A stretch of DNA of 64,000 nucleotides. Origin: Streptomyces graminofaciens. Lineage in GTDB: Bacteria; Actinomycetota; Actinomycetes; Streptomycetales; Streptomycetaceae. Within the stretch, counting starts at the first letter, position 1. Each line of letters begins with the position of its first letter. The position numbers and the translations under genes are program-made. Location of the stretch: NCBI RefSeq assembly GCF_030294945.1, contig NZ_AP018448.1, positions 9,334,501 to 9,398,500 on the forward strand. The letters are read 5' to 3'. Under the pieces are notes generated by a model. The model did no database searches. It saw only the letters and a list, made by a program, of their open reading frames with translations, and was not told where the DNA came from. Shown here one piece after another: positions 19,013-27,963 of the stretch.

Positions 19013-20125
19013 CTACGTCGCGTCCATGTCCTCGATCCCCGACCGCACCGCGGCCGCCTCCTTCTCCACGACATCCTCCGAAGCCCGCTCCGGCAACTCC
19101 GCGGACAACGCGGCAGCGACCCGCACCAACGGCAACGCCAACAACGCCCCCGCCCCCTCCCCGACCTTCACCCCGTGGTCGAGCAGCGGCTCGATCGCCA
19201 TCCGGTCCAACGCCTTCGCCTGTGCCGGCTCCCCGCTGTTCTGCCCCGCCAGCCACCAGTCCGGCGCCCGGAAGGCGACCCGCTGAGCCACCAACGCGCA
19301 GGCCGCCGAGACGACCCCGTCCAGGATCACCGGCATCTTCCGCACCGCACTCTGCAACAGGAACCCGGTCATGGCCGCCAGATCGGCCCCACCCACCGTC
19401 GCCAGCAGCTGCAGCTGATCCCCGAGCACCGGCCGAGCCCGCCGCAAGGCGTCCCGCACGGCCGCGCACTTCCGCATCCACGCCAGATCGTCGATCGCCC
19501 GCCCACCCCGCCCGGTGACGACGGACGCGTCGGTGCCGCACAGCGCCGCGACGAGCACCGCCGCGGCCGTGGTCCCCCCGACGCTCACATCCCCGAGCAC
19601 CACCAGATCGGTCCCGGAGTCGGCCTCCTCGTCCGCGAGCGCGACCCCCGTCCGGAACGCGGCCTCCGCCTCCTCCGCCGTCAGCGCGTCCTCGACGTCG
19701 ATCCGCCCGGACCCGCGCCGCACCCGGTGCCGCACGACCGCGTCGGGCAGCGACTCCGGGTCGCAGTCCAGCGCCAGGTCGACCACTCGCACCGGCACGT
19801 CCAACTGCCGGGCCAGCACCGACACCGGGCTGCTCCCGTCGAGCACCGCCCGCACCAGCTGGTGGGCACTGCCGGCCTCCCGCGCGGACACGCCCAGTTC
19901 GGCGACCCCGTGGTCGCCCGCGAACAGCACCACACGGGGCTGCGTGATCGGCCGCACCGGCACGGACGACTGTGCCGCCGCCAGCCACTCACCCAGGTCG
20001 TCGAGGCGGCCCAGCGCCCCGGGCGGCACGATCTGCCGCTCCCGTCGCGCCTCGGCGTCGCGGCGCACCCCGCCGTCGGGGCGCTCGATCAGATCGGTGA
20101 AGTCGTCGAGATTAAGCGAGCTCAT
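19013..20125 (-). CDS. cobT: Nicotinate-nucleotide-dimethylbenzimidazole phosphoribosyltransferase
   Basis: A 370-aa cytosolic enzyme making alpha-ribazole phosphate for the lower ligand of B12. It shows IVPPGALGRLDDLGEWLA, VVLFAGDHGVAELGVSA, the VLGDVSVGGTTAAA block and the catalytic-glutamate segment KVGEGAGALLALPLV near the C-terminus. ATG 20125 (MSSLNLDDF) is preferred although its ribosome site is weak; upstream in-frame codons give an Arg-rich extension not typical of CobT. It is divergent from a methyltransferase gene. Confidence 0.94.
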   Translation of the reverse strand: MSSLNLDDFTDLIERPDGGVRRDAEARRERQIVPPGALGRLDDLGEWLAAAQSSVPVRPITQPRVVLFAGDHGVAELGVSAREAGSAHQLVRAVLDGSSPVSVLARQLDVPVRVVDLALDCDPESLPDAVVRHRVRRGSGRIDVEDALTAEEAEAAFRTGVALADEEADSGTDLVVLGDVSVGGTTAAAVLVAALCGTDASVVTGRGGRAIDDLAWMRKCAAVRDALRRARPVLGDQLQLLATVGGADLAAMTGFLLQSAVRKMPVILDGVVSAACALVAQRVAFRAPDWWLAGQNSGEPAQAKALDRMAIEPLLDHGVKVGEGAGALLALPLVRVAAALSAELPERASEDVVEKEAAAVRSGIEDMDAT

Positions 20126-20291
20126 TCGCCGAACAGTACCGGCACCGATCGAACACGACCGCGCCACACCGGGACCTCGCAGAGGACGTCGCCTGCACCG
20201 CGCCACGGACACGTCATTGCACCGATGCCCGACATCCCGTACGTACCTTTTTTAGGCGAATGTCCATACGTTCCCGCCCGCAGGAGCCGCC

Positions 20292-21173
20292 ATGTCCTCC
20301 ACCCCGCGCCCGGACCCCGTCCCCGGTCAACACACCCCGGGCGCCGACCCCTTCCAGGAGCCGCGCCGGGACGACTGCCCCTGGTGCGGCTCCCGGCGGT
20401 TGCGTACCCGGCTGCGCGCGCCGGAGGGTGCGCGGCGCACGCCGGGCACGTTCGTGGTGGACGAGTGCGGGGACTGCTCCCATGCCTTCCAGAACCCCCG
20501 GCCCACGGCGGACGGGCTGCTCCTGCGCCACCACAGGTACCCGGCCGAGGGCCAGGTCCGCTCCCATCTCGCCGGCCGGATCGGCCGCCGGCGCCACCGG
20601 GCCGCCGCCCGCGCCATGCTGCCGTACCCCGAGCCGGAGAGCTGGCTCGACGTCGGTACCGGCCACGGGTACTTCCCGGAGGCCGCCCGCGAGGTCCACC
20701 CGTACACCGCCTTCGACGGCCTCGACTTCACCCCGCGCGTCGAACGGGCCCGGGCGGCCGGGCGGATCGAGGAGGCCCACCAGGGCACCCTCACCGACCC
20801 GGAGATCGCCGCCCGGCTGCGCGCCCGCTACGACGTGGTCAGCATGTTCCACCACCTGGAGCACACCCCCGACCCCCGCGAGGAACTCCGTGCCGCCCTC
20901 GGCGTGCTGCGCCCCGGCGGCCATCTCCTCGTCGAAGTGCCCGACCCCGTCCGCCCGTTCGGCCCCCTGCCCGGCAACTGGTGGGCCTGGGCCTGGCGGG
21001 CCTGGACCTGGACCCGCTACGAACGCCCGCGCCCCCTCCACCTCATGCCCCTGCGCAACCTGCTCGCCGAACTGGACTCCCTCGGCTGCAAGGTCCTCAC
21101 CACGCGGGCCTGCGCGCCGTTCCCGCCCGGCGCACACCGCATCGTCGCGCGCCGGGTGCCACCGGCCCGATAA
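20292..21173 (+). CDS. Class I SAM methyltransferase with N-terminal zinc ribbon
   Basis: A 293-aa protein. The N-terminal CPWCGSR...CGDCSHAFQNPRP holds four cysteines as a zinc ribbon (about residues 29-65). The methyltransferase core starts with SAM motif I LDVGTGHGYF near residue 118 and continues with MFHHLEHTPDPREEL and LRPGGHLLVEVPDP. Zinc-ribbon methyltransferases of this kind often act on sugars or lipid-linked glycans, but the substrate cannot be told here. GGAG 6 bases upstream fixes the start. It converges with cobU. Confidence 0.87.
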   Translation: MSSTPRPDPVPGQHTPGADPFQEPRRDDCPWCGSRRLRTRLRAPEGARRTPGTFVVDECGDCSHAFQNPRPTADGLLLRHHRYPAEGQVRSHLAGRIGRRRHRAAARAMLPYPEPESWLDVGTGHGYFPEAAREVHPYTAFDGLDFTPRVERARAAGRIEEAHQGTLTDPEIAARLRARYDVVSMFHHLEHTPDPREELRAALGVLRPGGHLLVEVPDPVRPFGPLPGNWWAWAWRAWTWTRYERPRPLHLMPLRNLLAELDSLGCKVLTTRACAPFPPGAHRIVARRVPPAR

Positions 21174-21197
21174 GCGCCACCAGCCGGCCGAGGGGTG

Positions 21198-22400
21198 TCA
21201 CCGCAGCGGCAGCGCCTGCCCCGCCACCACCAGCAGCACATGCTCGCACTCCTGTGCGAACGCGGCGTTCAGTCGCCCGAGTTCGTCCCGGTAGCGGCGT
21301 CCGGAGGCGGTGGCGGGCACGATCCCGGACCCCACCTCGTTCGACACGGCCACGACCGTACGGCGGGTCTGCCGCACGGCGGCGCACAACTCGGTCACCC
21401 GCGCCCGCAACGCCCGCTCACCGCCGCCCGCCCACTCGGCGTCGTCCCACGCCCCCACCGCGTCCATGGCGTCCGTCAGCCACAGCGACAGACAGTCGAC
21501 GAGCAGCGGCGCCCCGTCGTCGTCCTTCAGCAGCGGTACGAGATCGCAGGTCTCGGCGGTACGCCAGGACCCCGGCCGCCGCTCCCGATGCGCGGCCACC
21601 CGCGCCGCCCACTCCCCGTCCCCGTTCCGCGTCCCGCCCGTCGCCACGTACAGCACGTCCGGGAACGCCTCCAGTCGCCGCTCCGCCTCCACCGACTTCC
21701 CGGACCGCGCCCCACCGAGCACGAGCGTCCTGCGCGGCACATCGGGCACGTCCTCGTACACCCCCACCGTCAGCGTCACCCCGTCCGGCACGGCCCGCGC
21801 CCCGGCAGCCGCGAGCCGCCGCGGCAGTTCGGCCCCCGGCGGCACGTCGTGGTCGAGATGCACGGCGACGACATCGGTCGTCGCCCCGATCGCCCCCACC
21901 GCCCGCAGTCGTGCCAGGGCGTCCGGCCGCCCCACCACATCGGCGAGCACCATGCCGTACGGCTCGACCGACTGCTCCTCCAGCCCGGCGGGCGCGGCCC
22001 CCGGCGGCAGATACAGCAACCGCTGCCCGTCCGGCCCGGTCACCTCGTACCCCGTCCCGGGCGCGTCCAGCGCCAGCGCCCGCACCCGGTGCCCGGTCAG
22101 CAGCGCCAACTCCCGCCCGTCCGGCACCCGCCCGGGCTGCGGCAGCCCCGCCGGGACCTCCATGGCGGGCCCGTGGTGCGGATGGGAGAGCAGCACTTGC
22201 CGTACGCCGGCCAGCGTGTGACCGGCGCGCGCGGCCGCGAGGGCGGCGCCCGGCGTGAGGTCGAGCAGCAGTGTGCCGTCCACAAGGAGCGCGGTCGCCC
22301 CGCGCGCGGCGGGACCGAGCGCCGTTGCGCACGCCGCGCACGGGCAGTCGGGACGGGGGAGACCGGCGGGTGCGCCGGTGCCGAGCAGAGTCAGTTCCAC
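21198..22400 (-). CDS. cobU: CobU (adenosylcobinamide kinase/guanylyltransferase) with N-terminal metallo-beta-lactamase-like domain
   Basis: A 400-aa fusion. The C-terminal about 180 residues are CobU: P-loop LVLGGARSGKSVEAE, then LYVATGGTRNGDGEW, LLVDCLSLWLTD and VVAVSNEVGSGIVP. It phosphorylates adenosylcobinamide and adds GMP. The N-terminal about 215 residues begin ELTLLGTGAPAGLPRPDCPCAAC, like PhnP/PqqB-type metallo-beta-lactamase folds. The metal motif HxHxDH is degenerate (SHPHHGPAM), so this domain may not be catalytic. GTG 22400 is the start consistent with that domain; its ribosome site is weak. It belongs to the loose cobS/cobT group. Confidence 0.88.
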   Translation of the reverse strand: MELTLLGTGAPAGLPRPDCPCAACATALGPAARGATALLVDGTLLLDLTPGAALAAARAGHTLAGVRQVLLSHPHHGPAMEVPAGLPQPGRVPDGRELALLTGHRVRALALDAPGTGYEVTGPDGQRLLYLPPGAAPAGLEEQSVEPYGMVLADVVGRPDALARLRAVGAIGATTDVVAVHLDHDVPPGAELPRRLAAAGARAVPDGVTLTVGVYEDVPDVPRRTLVLGGARSGKSVEAERRLEAFPDVLYVATGGTRNGDGEWAARVAAHRERRPGSWRTAETCDLVPLLKDDDGAPLLVDCLSLWLTDAMDAVGAWDDAEWAGGGERALRARVTELCAAVRQTRRTVVAVSNEVGSGIVPATASGRRYRDELGRLNAAFAQECEHVLLVVAGQALPLR

Positions 22401-22502
22401 GGCCCCGATTTTCGCTTGTTCCCAGTTGTCCTCGCAGGTCTTGCGCGTCCGACTAGGCTGCGAACAGGAACCGGATCTTGCTCGGTACTTACGGAGGCTC
22501 AC

Positions 22503-22715
22503 ATGGCGGCATGGACGTGGCGATTCGAGAAGACCGACGGGACGGAGGTCCAGCCCGCTGTCCAGCCCGAGGAGTTCACCACCCAGGGGGACGCCGAGTC
22601 CTGGATCGGCGAGTACTGGAAGGAACTCCTCGAAGGCGGCGCGGACCAGGTCCACCTGTTCGAGGACGGCACGAAGATCTACGGCCCGATGAGCCTGCAC
22701 GCCGAGGACGCGTAG
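22503..22715 (+). CDS. Small conserved-looking acidic protein, 70 aa
   Basis: A 70-residue protein (MAAWTWRFEKTDGTEVQP...) with an ACGGAGG ribosome site 5 bases upstream and a strong terminator 26 bases downstream, so it is an independent transcription unit. It is rich in Glu/Asp/Trp with no membrane segment. I do not recognise a function. Confidence 0.8.
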   Translation: MAAWTWRFEKTDGTEVQPAVQPEEFTTQGDAESWIGEYWKELLEGGADQVHLFEDGTKIYGPMSLHAEDA

Positions 22716-22741
22716 CGGGAGCGGGCAGCAGGAACAGATGA

Positions 22742-22770
22742 CGGACGGGCTGGAGATCTCAGCCCGTCCG
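22742..22770. terminator. Terminator between two convergent genes
   Basis: CGGACGGGCTG (22742-22752) pairs with CAGCCCGTCCG (22760-22770) with a 7-base loop. Confidence 0.85.
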
Positions 22771-22814
22771 GCGTCCGAGGACGAGGGCGCGGGCGCGGGG
22801 AAACCCCCCGTCCC

Positions 22815-23603
22815 TCAGCCCCGCACCCCGCACAGATGCAGCAACGCCGCCACCTGCCGATAGGGATCCGTCCGCCCGGCCCGCTCCTCCGCGGCCAGCA
22901 GCGCCTCCAGGTCAGCGGGCACGGCCGCGTCGTCCGAGGCGAGATCGGTGAACACCCGCACCCCGTACCACGCGTGCAGCGGCGCCCCGATCCCCGCGAG
23001 CGTCGCCGTGAGTGCCCCCAGCCGGTCCGCCCGTACATCGAGCCCCAGCCGGTTCCGGTACGCGGTGGTGTCGAAGGCGCCCAGCGTCCCCGCCCAGTCC
23101 CCGGCCAGCCCGGGCCGCATGGCGAGCGCGTCGCCGTTGCGCACCAGCAGCGACAGCAGTCCCCCGGGCGCGAGCATCCGGGCGAGCCCCGCCAGCAGCG
23201 CGTCCGGCTCCTCGACGTACATCAACACGCCATGGCAGAGCACCACGTCGAAACTGCCCGGCAGGAAGTGCACACCGGTGTCCCGGCCGTCGCCCTCGAC
23301 GATCCGCACCCGGCCCCGGATGCCCTCGGGCTCGGCGGCGAGCTTCTCCCGGGCCACGGCGATCAGCTTCGGCTCCCGCTCGATGCCGGTCACCTGATGC
23401 CCGGCCCGCGCCAGATGCAGCGCCTGAGTGCCCTGCCCCATACCGACGTCGAGCACCCGCAGCCGCTGCCCGACCGGGAACCGGCCCACTATCTGCTCGT
23501 CGACCTGCCGCGACACCAGCGCCTGCCGTACGACCTCACGCAGCGTCCCGAGCCTGTTGAGCCAGGCCTCGGCCGCGCCCCCGGAGAAAGCCGTCGTGCT
23601 CAG
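22815..23603 (-). CDS. SAM-dependent methyltransferase, probable CTG start
   Basis: A 262-aa class I methyltransferase. Motif I VLDVGMGQGTQALHLA is followed by VTGIEREPKLIAVAREKL and FDVVLCHGVLMYVEEPD. The domain layout resembles CmoM/UbiE-like enzymes; the substrate is unknown. No ATG or GTG lies between the upstream stop and the domain start. The best start is CTG 23603, which overlaps the preceding stop by 4 bases (CTGA) and has GGAGAG 7 bases upstream. The upstream ATG at 23789 would add 62 unrelated residues antisense-free but inside the neighbour gene. It is translationally coupled to the DUF3043-like gene. Confidence 0.82.
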   Translation of the reverse strand: MSTTAFSGGAAEAWLNRLGTLREVVRQALVSRQVDEQIVGRFPVGQRLRVLDVGMGQGTQALHLARAGHQVTGIEREPKLIAVAREKLAAEPEGIRGRVRIVEGDGRDTGVHFLPGSFDVVLCHGVLMYVEEPDALLAGLARMLAPGGLLSLLVRNGDALAMRPGLAGDWAGTLGAFDTTAYRNRLGLDVRADRLGALTATLAGIGAPLHAWYGVRVFTDLASDDAAVPADLEALLAAEERAGRTDPYRQVAALLHLCGVRG

Positions 23604-24199
23604 GGCCGCTCTCCGCGCTTGACCTGCGGCTTCGGCAGCCGGAGGCGACGCATCTGGAGGGTGCGCATCAGGGCGTAGGCGACGACGCCCTTCTTGTTCT
23701 CGTTCGGGAAGCGCGTGCTGAGCTGCTTCTTCAGCCGGATCCCCACACCGATCGAGTCGACCACGATCAGGATGATCACGACGAGCCACAGCAGCAGCGC
23801 GATGTTCTGCAGCGCGCCCACGCGGATCGTGCTCAGGATGAGGATGACCACGGCCAGCGGCAGGAAGAACTCGGCGACATGGAACCGCGAGTCCACGAAG
23901 TCACGGGCGAACCTGCGCACCGGACCCTTGTCCCGCGCGGGCAGATACCGCTCGTCGCCCCCTGCCAGCGCCTGGCGCTGCTTCTCCAGCGCGGCGCGGC
24001 GCTCGTCGCGGGAGCGCTTGGCGGCCTCCTTGCGCGTCGTCGGCGTATTGGCGACGCTACGGCGCTGCCCTTGGGCCTCACTCCGCTTGGGAGTGGGACG
24101 ACCCTTGGGGGCCTGCGGATGACGGGTCTGCGGGGAGTCGGTCACCGGCGCCTGATCGGCGGCGCTGGCCTTCTCGCTCTTGGCACGGCTACGGAACAC
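23600..24199 (-). CDS. DUF3043-like membrane protein
   Basis: A 199-aa protein with a highly charged Lys/Arg/Gln-rich N-terminal half (VFRSRAKSEKASAADQ...), two adjacent hydrophobic helices (FFLPLAVVILILSTI and IALLLWLVVIILIVV) and a basic C-terminus. This pattern and its place beside pspA fit the actinobacterial DUF3043 family. GTG 24199 gives the usual N-terminus; an ATG at 24229 is possible. Function unknown. Confidence 0.8.
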   Translation of the reverse strand: MFRSRAKSEKASAADQAPVTDSPQTRHPQAPKGRPTPKRSEAQGQRRSVANTPTTRKEAAKRSRDERRAALEKQRQALAGGDERYLPARDKGPVRRFARDFVDSRFHVAEFFLPLAVVILILSTIRVGALQNIALLLWLVVIILIVVDSIGVGIRLKKQLSTRFPNENKKGVVAYALMRTLQMRRLRLPKPQVKRGERP

Positions 24200-24552
24200 A
24201 AAACCCAAGGGTACGGGGTGCCGGGGCATGGACCCCAGCCGAGGTGGGAACGATCCGGCAACACCGGGCGTCTCTACAGGCGCAGAGCGGGGGCGAAAAT
24301 GGCCTGAAATCCCGGGAAAAGGGGAGGGCGGTGCCGGTTCGTCCGCGGAGGGTCTGAGGAATTCCGGGGGCGCGGCCCGTACGTACCCCGGGGAGACACC
24401 TACTCCCTACGCCGGAGCGGAGCCGTACACAGTCGTCCTTGGGGAGGAGCGTATCCGTCCCCGAACAGTGCGGTAATGGATGCAGGGCCCGTACTGTGGG
24501 TTCTGTCGCAGTGCTGGATGTGGAGTCCGTCAGAAGGGGGCGCGCGAAGCCC
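24200..24552. other. Divergent spacer upstream of pspA
   Basis: 353 bases containing promoters for two divergent genes. I see no gene and no hairpin strong enough to call. Confidence 0.5.
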
Positions 24553-25350
24553 ATGAGCGGTGTCATGAAGCGTATGGGGATGATCTTCCGCGCGAAGGCG
24601 AACAAGGCCCTTGACCGGGCCGAGGACCCGCGCGAGACCCTCGACTACTCGTATCAGAAACAGCTGGAGCTGCTCCAGAAGGTGCGGCGCGGTGTTGCCG
24701 ATGTGGCCACGTCCCGCAAGCGCCTGGAGCTCCAGCTCAACCAGCTCCAGTCGCAGTCCTCGAAGCTGGAGGACCAGGGTCGCAAGGCGCTCGCGCTGGG
24801 CCGTGAGGACCTGGCCCGCGAGGCGCTCTCGCGCCGTGCCGCGCTCCAGCAGCAGGTCACGGATCTTGAGACCCAGCACTCCACGCTCCAGGGCGAGGAG
24901 GAGAAGCTGACCCTCGCCTCTCAGCGGCTTCAGGCCAAGGTCGACGCCTTCCGTACGAAGAAGGAGACGATCAAGGCCACGTACACCGCGGCGCAGGCCC
25001 AGACCCGGATCGGCGAGGCGTTCTCCGGCATCTCCGAGGAGATGGGCGACGTCGGTCTCGCGATCCAGCGCGCCGAGGACAAGACGGCCCAGCTGCAGGC
25101 CCGCGCCGGCGCGATCGACGAGCTGCTGGCCTCCGGCGCCCTCGACGACCCGTCGGGTATGCACAAGGACGACATCCAGGCCGAGCTGGACCGCCTCTCC
25201 GGTGGTACGGACGTCGAGCTGGAGCTCCAGCGCATGAAGGCGGAGCTGGCGGGAGGTTCGTCGGCCGGGCAGCAGGCCATCGAGGGCGGCAACGGCCAGG
25301 GCTCGGCGCAGCAGTCCCAGCAGCAGGACACCCCGCGCTTCGAGAAGTAG
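24553..25350 (+). CDS. pspA: Phage-shock protein A family membrane-stress protein
   Basis: A 265-aa peripheral membrane protein of the ESCRT-III-like PspA/IM30 family, which stabilises the inner membrane under stress. It starts MSGVMKRMGMIFRAKANKAL, with an amphipathic helix. A long coiled coil (about residues 30-190) follows, rich in Gln/Leu/Glu, and then a disordered Gln/Gly/Ser tail. A purine-rich GAAGGGGG lies 12 bases upstream. pspAA follows 27 bases later. Confidence 0.94.
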   Translation: MSGVMKRMGMIFRAKANKALDRAEDPRETLDYSYQKQLELLQKVRRGVADVATSRKRLELQLNQLQSQSSKLEDQGRKALALGREDLAREALSRRAALQQQVTDLETQHSTLQGEEEKLTLASQRLQAKVDAFRTKKETIKATYTAAQAQTRIGEAFSGISEEMGDVGLAIQRAEDKTAQLQARAGAIDELLASGALDDPSGMHKDDIQAELDRLSGGTDVELELQRMKAELAGGSSAGQQAIEGGNGQGSAQQSQQQDTPRFEK

Positions 25351-25377
25351 GCGTCTCGCGTCCCTGAGGAGGGCGAC

Positions 25378-25656
25378 ATGATCGTACGGATCATGGGGGA
25401 GGGGCAGGTGGAGCTGGCCGACAGCCACTTCGCCGAGCTGAACAAGCTGGACGACGAGCTGTTGCAGGAGATGGAGAACGGCGACGGGCCCGGCTTCCGG
25501 GCCACTCTCCACTCCCTCCTGGCCAAGGTCCGCGAACTTGGCACGCCGCTGCCGGACGACTCCCTGGAGCCGTCCGAGCTGATCCTTCCCGCCCCGGACG
25601 CGACCCTGGATGAAGTCAGGGAGATGCTCCGCGACGACGGGTTGATCCCGGGTTAG
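25378..25656 (+). CDS. pspAA: PspA-associated protein PspAA
   Basis: A 92-aa small acidic cytoplasmic protein starting MIVRIMGEGQVELADSHFAEL and ending LDEVREMLRDDGLIPG, the typical form of PspAA, the small partner encoded after pspA in actinobacteria. The ribosome site GAGGAGG lies 7 bases upstream. It is likely co-transcribed with pspA and followed by a long hairpin. Confidence 0.9.
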   Translation: MIVRIMGEGQVELADSHFAELNKLDDELLQEMENGDGPGFRATLHSLLAKVRELGTPLPDDSLEPSELILPAPDATLDEVREMLRDDGLIPG

Positions 25657-25690
25657 CGGTCATTCGTCTGCGGGTGGGTGGGGGCTTGGC

Positions 25691-25759
25691 GCGCAGTTCC
25701 CCGCGCCCCTGAAAGACATGGGGGCACCCCAGTGCTGTCAGGGGCGCGGGGAACTGCGC
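25691..25759. repeat. Paired copies of the intergenic repeat forming a 22-bp-arm hairpin
   Basis: The arms gcgcagttccccgcgcccct... (25691-25712) and its exact complement (25738-25759) flank 25 bases. It lies between pspAA and the histidine kinase gene and probably serves as a terminator. Confidence 0.8.
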
Positions 25760-25854
25760 GAGCAACCACATCGAACCCGCACCCGCCAACGCACCCTCAC
25801 CCCTGTGCTCCCTCGCGTACGGGGTCGAAGGGGCGCCAGCCCCTGGAGGCCCCC

Positions 25855-27084
25855 ATGAGTACCCTCCTTCGCACCAGGACCTGGCTGAAGGCGCACCCCC
25901 TCGCCCTGGACGCCGCCCTCGCCATCGGCGCCCTCACCGCGATGGTCGCCGGCTCCTTCATCGATCCCCACGCCGAACACGGCGCCCGCTGGGGCGTCCG
26001 CACCCCCGACACCCTCAGCCTCACCCTCATGACCCTCGCCGCCGCGGCCCTGGTCGCCCGCCGCCGCGCCCCCATGGCCGTCCTGGCCGCCACCTCCGCC
26101 CTCACTCTCACCGAACTCGTCACCGGCGACCCCCGCGCCCCCGTCGCGATGTCCGCCGTGATCGCCCTCTACACGGTCGCCTCCCGCACCGACCGCCCCA
26201 CCACCTGGCGCGTCGGCCTCCTCACCATGACCACCCTCACGGGCACCGCCATGCTCGCCGGCCCGCTGCCCTGGTACGCCCAGGAGAACCTCGCCGTCTT
26301 CGCCTGGACCGGCATGGCCGCGGCCGCCGGGGACGCGGTCCGCAGCCGCCGCGCCTTCGTCGACGCCATCCGCGAACGCGCCGAACGCGCCGAACGCACC
26401 CGCGAGGAGGAGGCCCGCCGCCGGGTCGCCGAGGAGCGCCTCCGGATCGCCCGCGATCTGCACGACGTGGTCGCCCACCACATCGCCCTCGTCAACGTCC
26501 AGGCCGGAGTCGCCTCCCACGTCATGGACAAACGGCCCGACCAGGCCAAGGAGGCCCTCGCCCACGTCCGCGAGGCCAGCCGCTCCGCGCTGAACGAACT
26601 GCGCGCCACGGTCGGCCTGCTGAGGCAGTCCGGCGACCCCGAGGCCCCCACCGAACCCGCCCCGGGCCTCGACCGCCTCGACGAACTCGTCGGCACCTTT
26701 CGCAGCGCCGGTCTCGCCGTCGAGGTCGCCCGCACCGACCAGGGCACCGCCCTCCCCGCCGCCGTCGACCTCGCCGCGTACCGCGTCATCCAGGAAGCCC
26801 TCACCAACGTCCGCAAACACGCCGGCCAGGAGGCGAAGGCCGAGGTCAGCGTCGTACGCGTGGGGCCGCACGTGGAGATCACCGTCCTCGACAACGGCCC
26901 CGGGCACGGCGAGACCCCGGACGGCGACGGCGACGGCGGTGGTCACGGCCTCCTCGGTATGCGTGAACGTGTCACCGCCCTCGGCGGCACCCTCACCACC
27001 GGCCCCCGGTACGGCGGCGGCTTCCGCGTCCATGCGATCCTGCCGATCAAGAACCGGACCAGCGCTCAGGGGAAGCCCGTATGA
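25855..27084 (+). CDS. NarL-type sensor histidine kinase
   Basis: A 409-aa membrane kinase. Four to five N-terminal membrane helices (residues about 15-165) carry no obvious extracellular sensor. A HisKA_3 dimerisation domain follows, with phosphohistidine in IARDLHDVVAHHIALVNVQAG (about 200-220). The HATPase_c domain has YRVIQEALTNVRKHAG and DNGPG and ends GGGHGLLGMRERV. ATG 25855 follows GGAGG. The stop overlaps the response regulator start by 4 bases, so they form a pair. Confidence 0.93.
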   Translation: MSTLLRTRTWLKAHPLALDAALAIGALTAMVAGSFIDPHAEHGARWGVRTPDTLSLTLMTLAAAALVARRRAPMAVLAATSALTLTELVTGDPRAPVAMSAVIALYTVASRTDRPTTWRVGLLTMTTLTGTAMLAGPLPWYAQENLAVFAWTGMAAAAGDAVRSRRAFVDAIRERAERAERTREEEARRRVAEERLRIARDLHDVVAHHIALVNVQAGVASHVMDKRPDQAKEALAHVREASRSALNELRATVGLLRQSGDPEAPTEPAPGLDRLDELVGTFRSAGLAVEVARTDQGTALPAAVDLAAYRVIQEALTNVRKHAGQEAKAEVSVVRVGPHVEITVLDNGPGHGETPDGDGDGGGHGLLGMRERVTALGGTLTTGPRYGGGFRVHAILPIKNRTSAQGKPV

Positions 27085-27764
27085 CCATCCGCGTCCTGCT
27101 CGCCGACGACCAGGCCCTGCTGCGCAGCGCCTTCCGGGTGCTCGTCGACTCCGAGCCGGACATGGAGGTCGTGGGGGAGGCCTCGGACGGCGCGGAAGCG
27201 GTCCGGCTCGCCAAGGAGGAGCGGGCCGACGTCGTACTGATGGACATCCGGATGCCCGGCACGGACGGCCTCGCCGCCACCCGCCTGATCAGCGCCGACC
27301 CCGCCCTCGCCCATGTCCGCGTGGTCATCCTCACCACCTTCGAGGTCGACGACTACGTCGTGCAGTCGCTGCGCGCCGGCGCCTCCGGCTTCCTCGGCAA
27401 GGGCTCCGAGCCGGAGGAACTGCTGAGCGCGATCCGGGTCGCCGCCGGCGGCGAGGCCCTGCTGTCGCCCGCCGCCACCAAGGGTCTGATCGCCCGCTTC
27501 CTCGCACAGCCGGAGGCCGACGACAAGGACCGGGAGGGCGACCGCTCCGCCCGGCTCGACGCGCTGACCGGCCGTGAGCGCGAGGTCCTCGTCCAGGTCG
27601 CCGCCGGGCTCTCCAACGACGAGATCGCCGAGCGCCTCGCGGTCAGTCCGCTGACCGTGAAGACACACGTCAACCGGGCCATGGCCAAGCTCGGGGCCCG
27701 GGACCGCGCGCAACTGGTGGTCACCGCCTACGAGTCGGGGCTGGTACGCCCAAGGGCTGACTGA
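27081..27764 (+). CDS. NarL/FixJ-family response regulator
   Basis: A 227-aa two-domain regulator. The receiver domain has acidic residues in LLADDQALLR and phospho-Asp in VVLMDIRMPGTDGL. The C-terminal LuxR-type helix-turn-helix is LTGREREVLVQVAAGLSNDEIAERLAVS. It is translationally coupled to the kinase (ATGA overlap). The downstream RND pump gene, 200 bases away in the same direction, is a possible target. Confidence 0.94.
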   Translation: MTIRVLLADDQALLRSAFRVLVDSEPDMEVVGEASDGAEAVRLAKEERADVVLMDIRMPGTDGLAATRLISADPALAHVRVVILTTFEVDDYVVQSLRAGASGFLGKGSEPEELLSAIRVAAGGEALLSPAATKGLIARFLAQPEADDKDREGDRSARLDALTGREREVLVQVAAGLSNDEIAERLAVSPLTVKTHVNRAMAKLGARDRAQLVVTAYESGLVRPRAD

Positions 27765-27860
27765 GGTCGCCCCGCGTCTACTGCGGTCGGAGTATGCGGG
27801 GGATAAGGAAATGGACCTGGGGGCGACGGATCGGGGGTCTTTGATGGCCCAGGGTGTTGG

Positions 27861-27872
27861 GTGAGCGCTCAC
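27861..27872. promoter_or_regulatory. Perfect 12-bp palindrome upstream of the RND pump
   Basis: GTGAGCGCTCAC lies about 90 bp upstream of the pump start. It is a possible operator for a TetR-type or NarL-type regulator; the assignment is inferred. Confidence 0.35.
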
Positions 27873-27963
27873 ATCTGCATCACACAGGCGACACATGCAG
27901 GCGATGCAGACGGCCGACGGGCGTTCGTCCTCCGCTCACGCCACGGAAGAGAGACCCCGACCC

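Noticed and set aside
16037..22400. Cobalamin riboswitch near cobS/cobT/cobU
   Set aside because: I looked in the spacers 16898-16978, 20126-20291 and 22401-22502 and saw no B12-box-like core.
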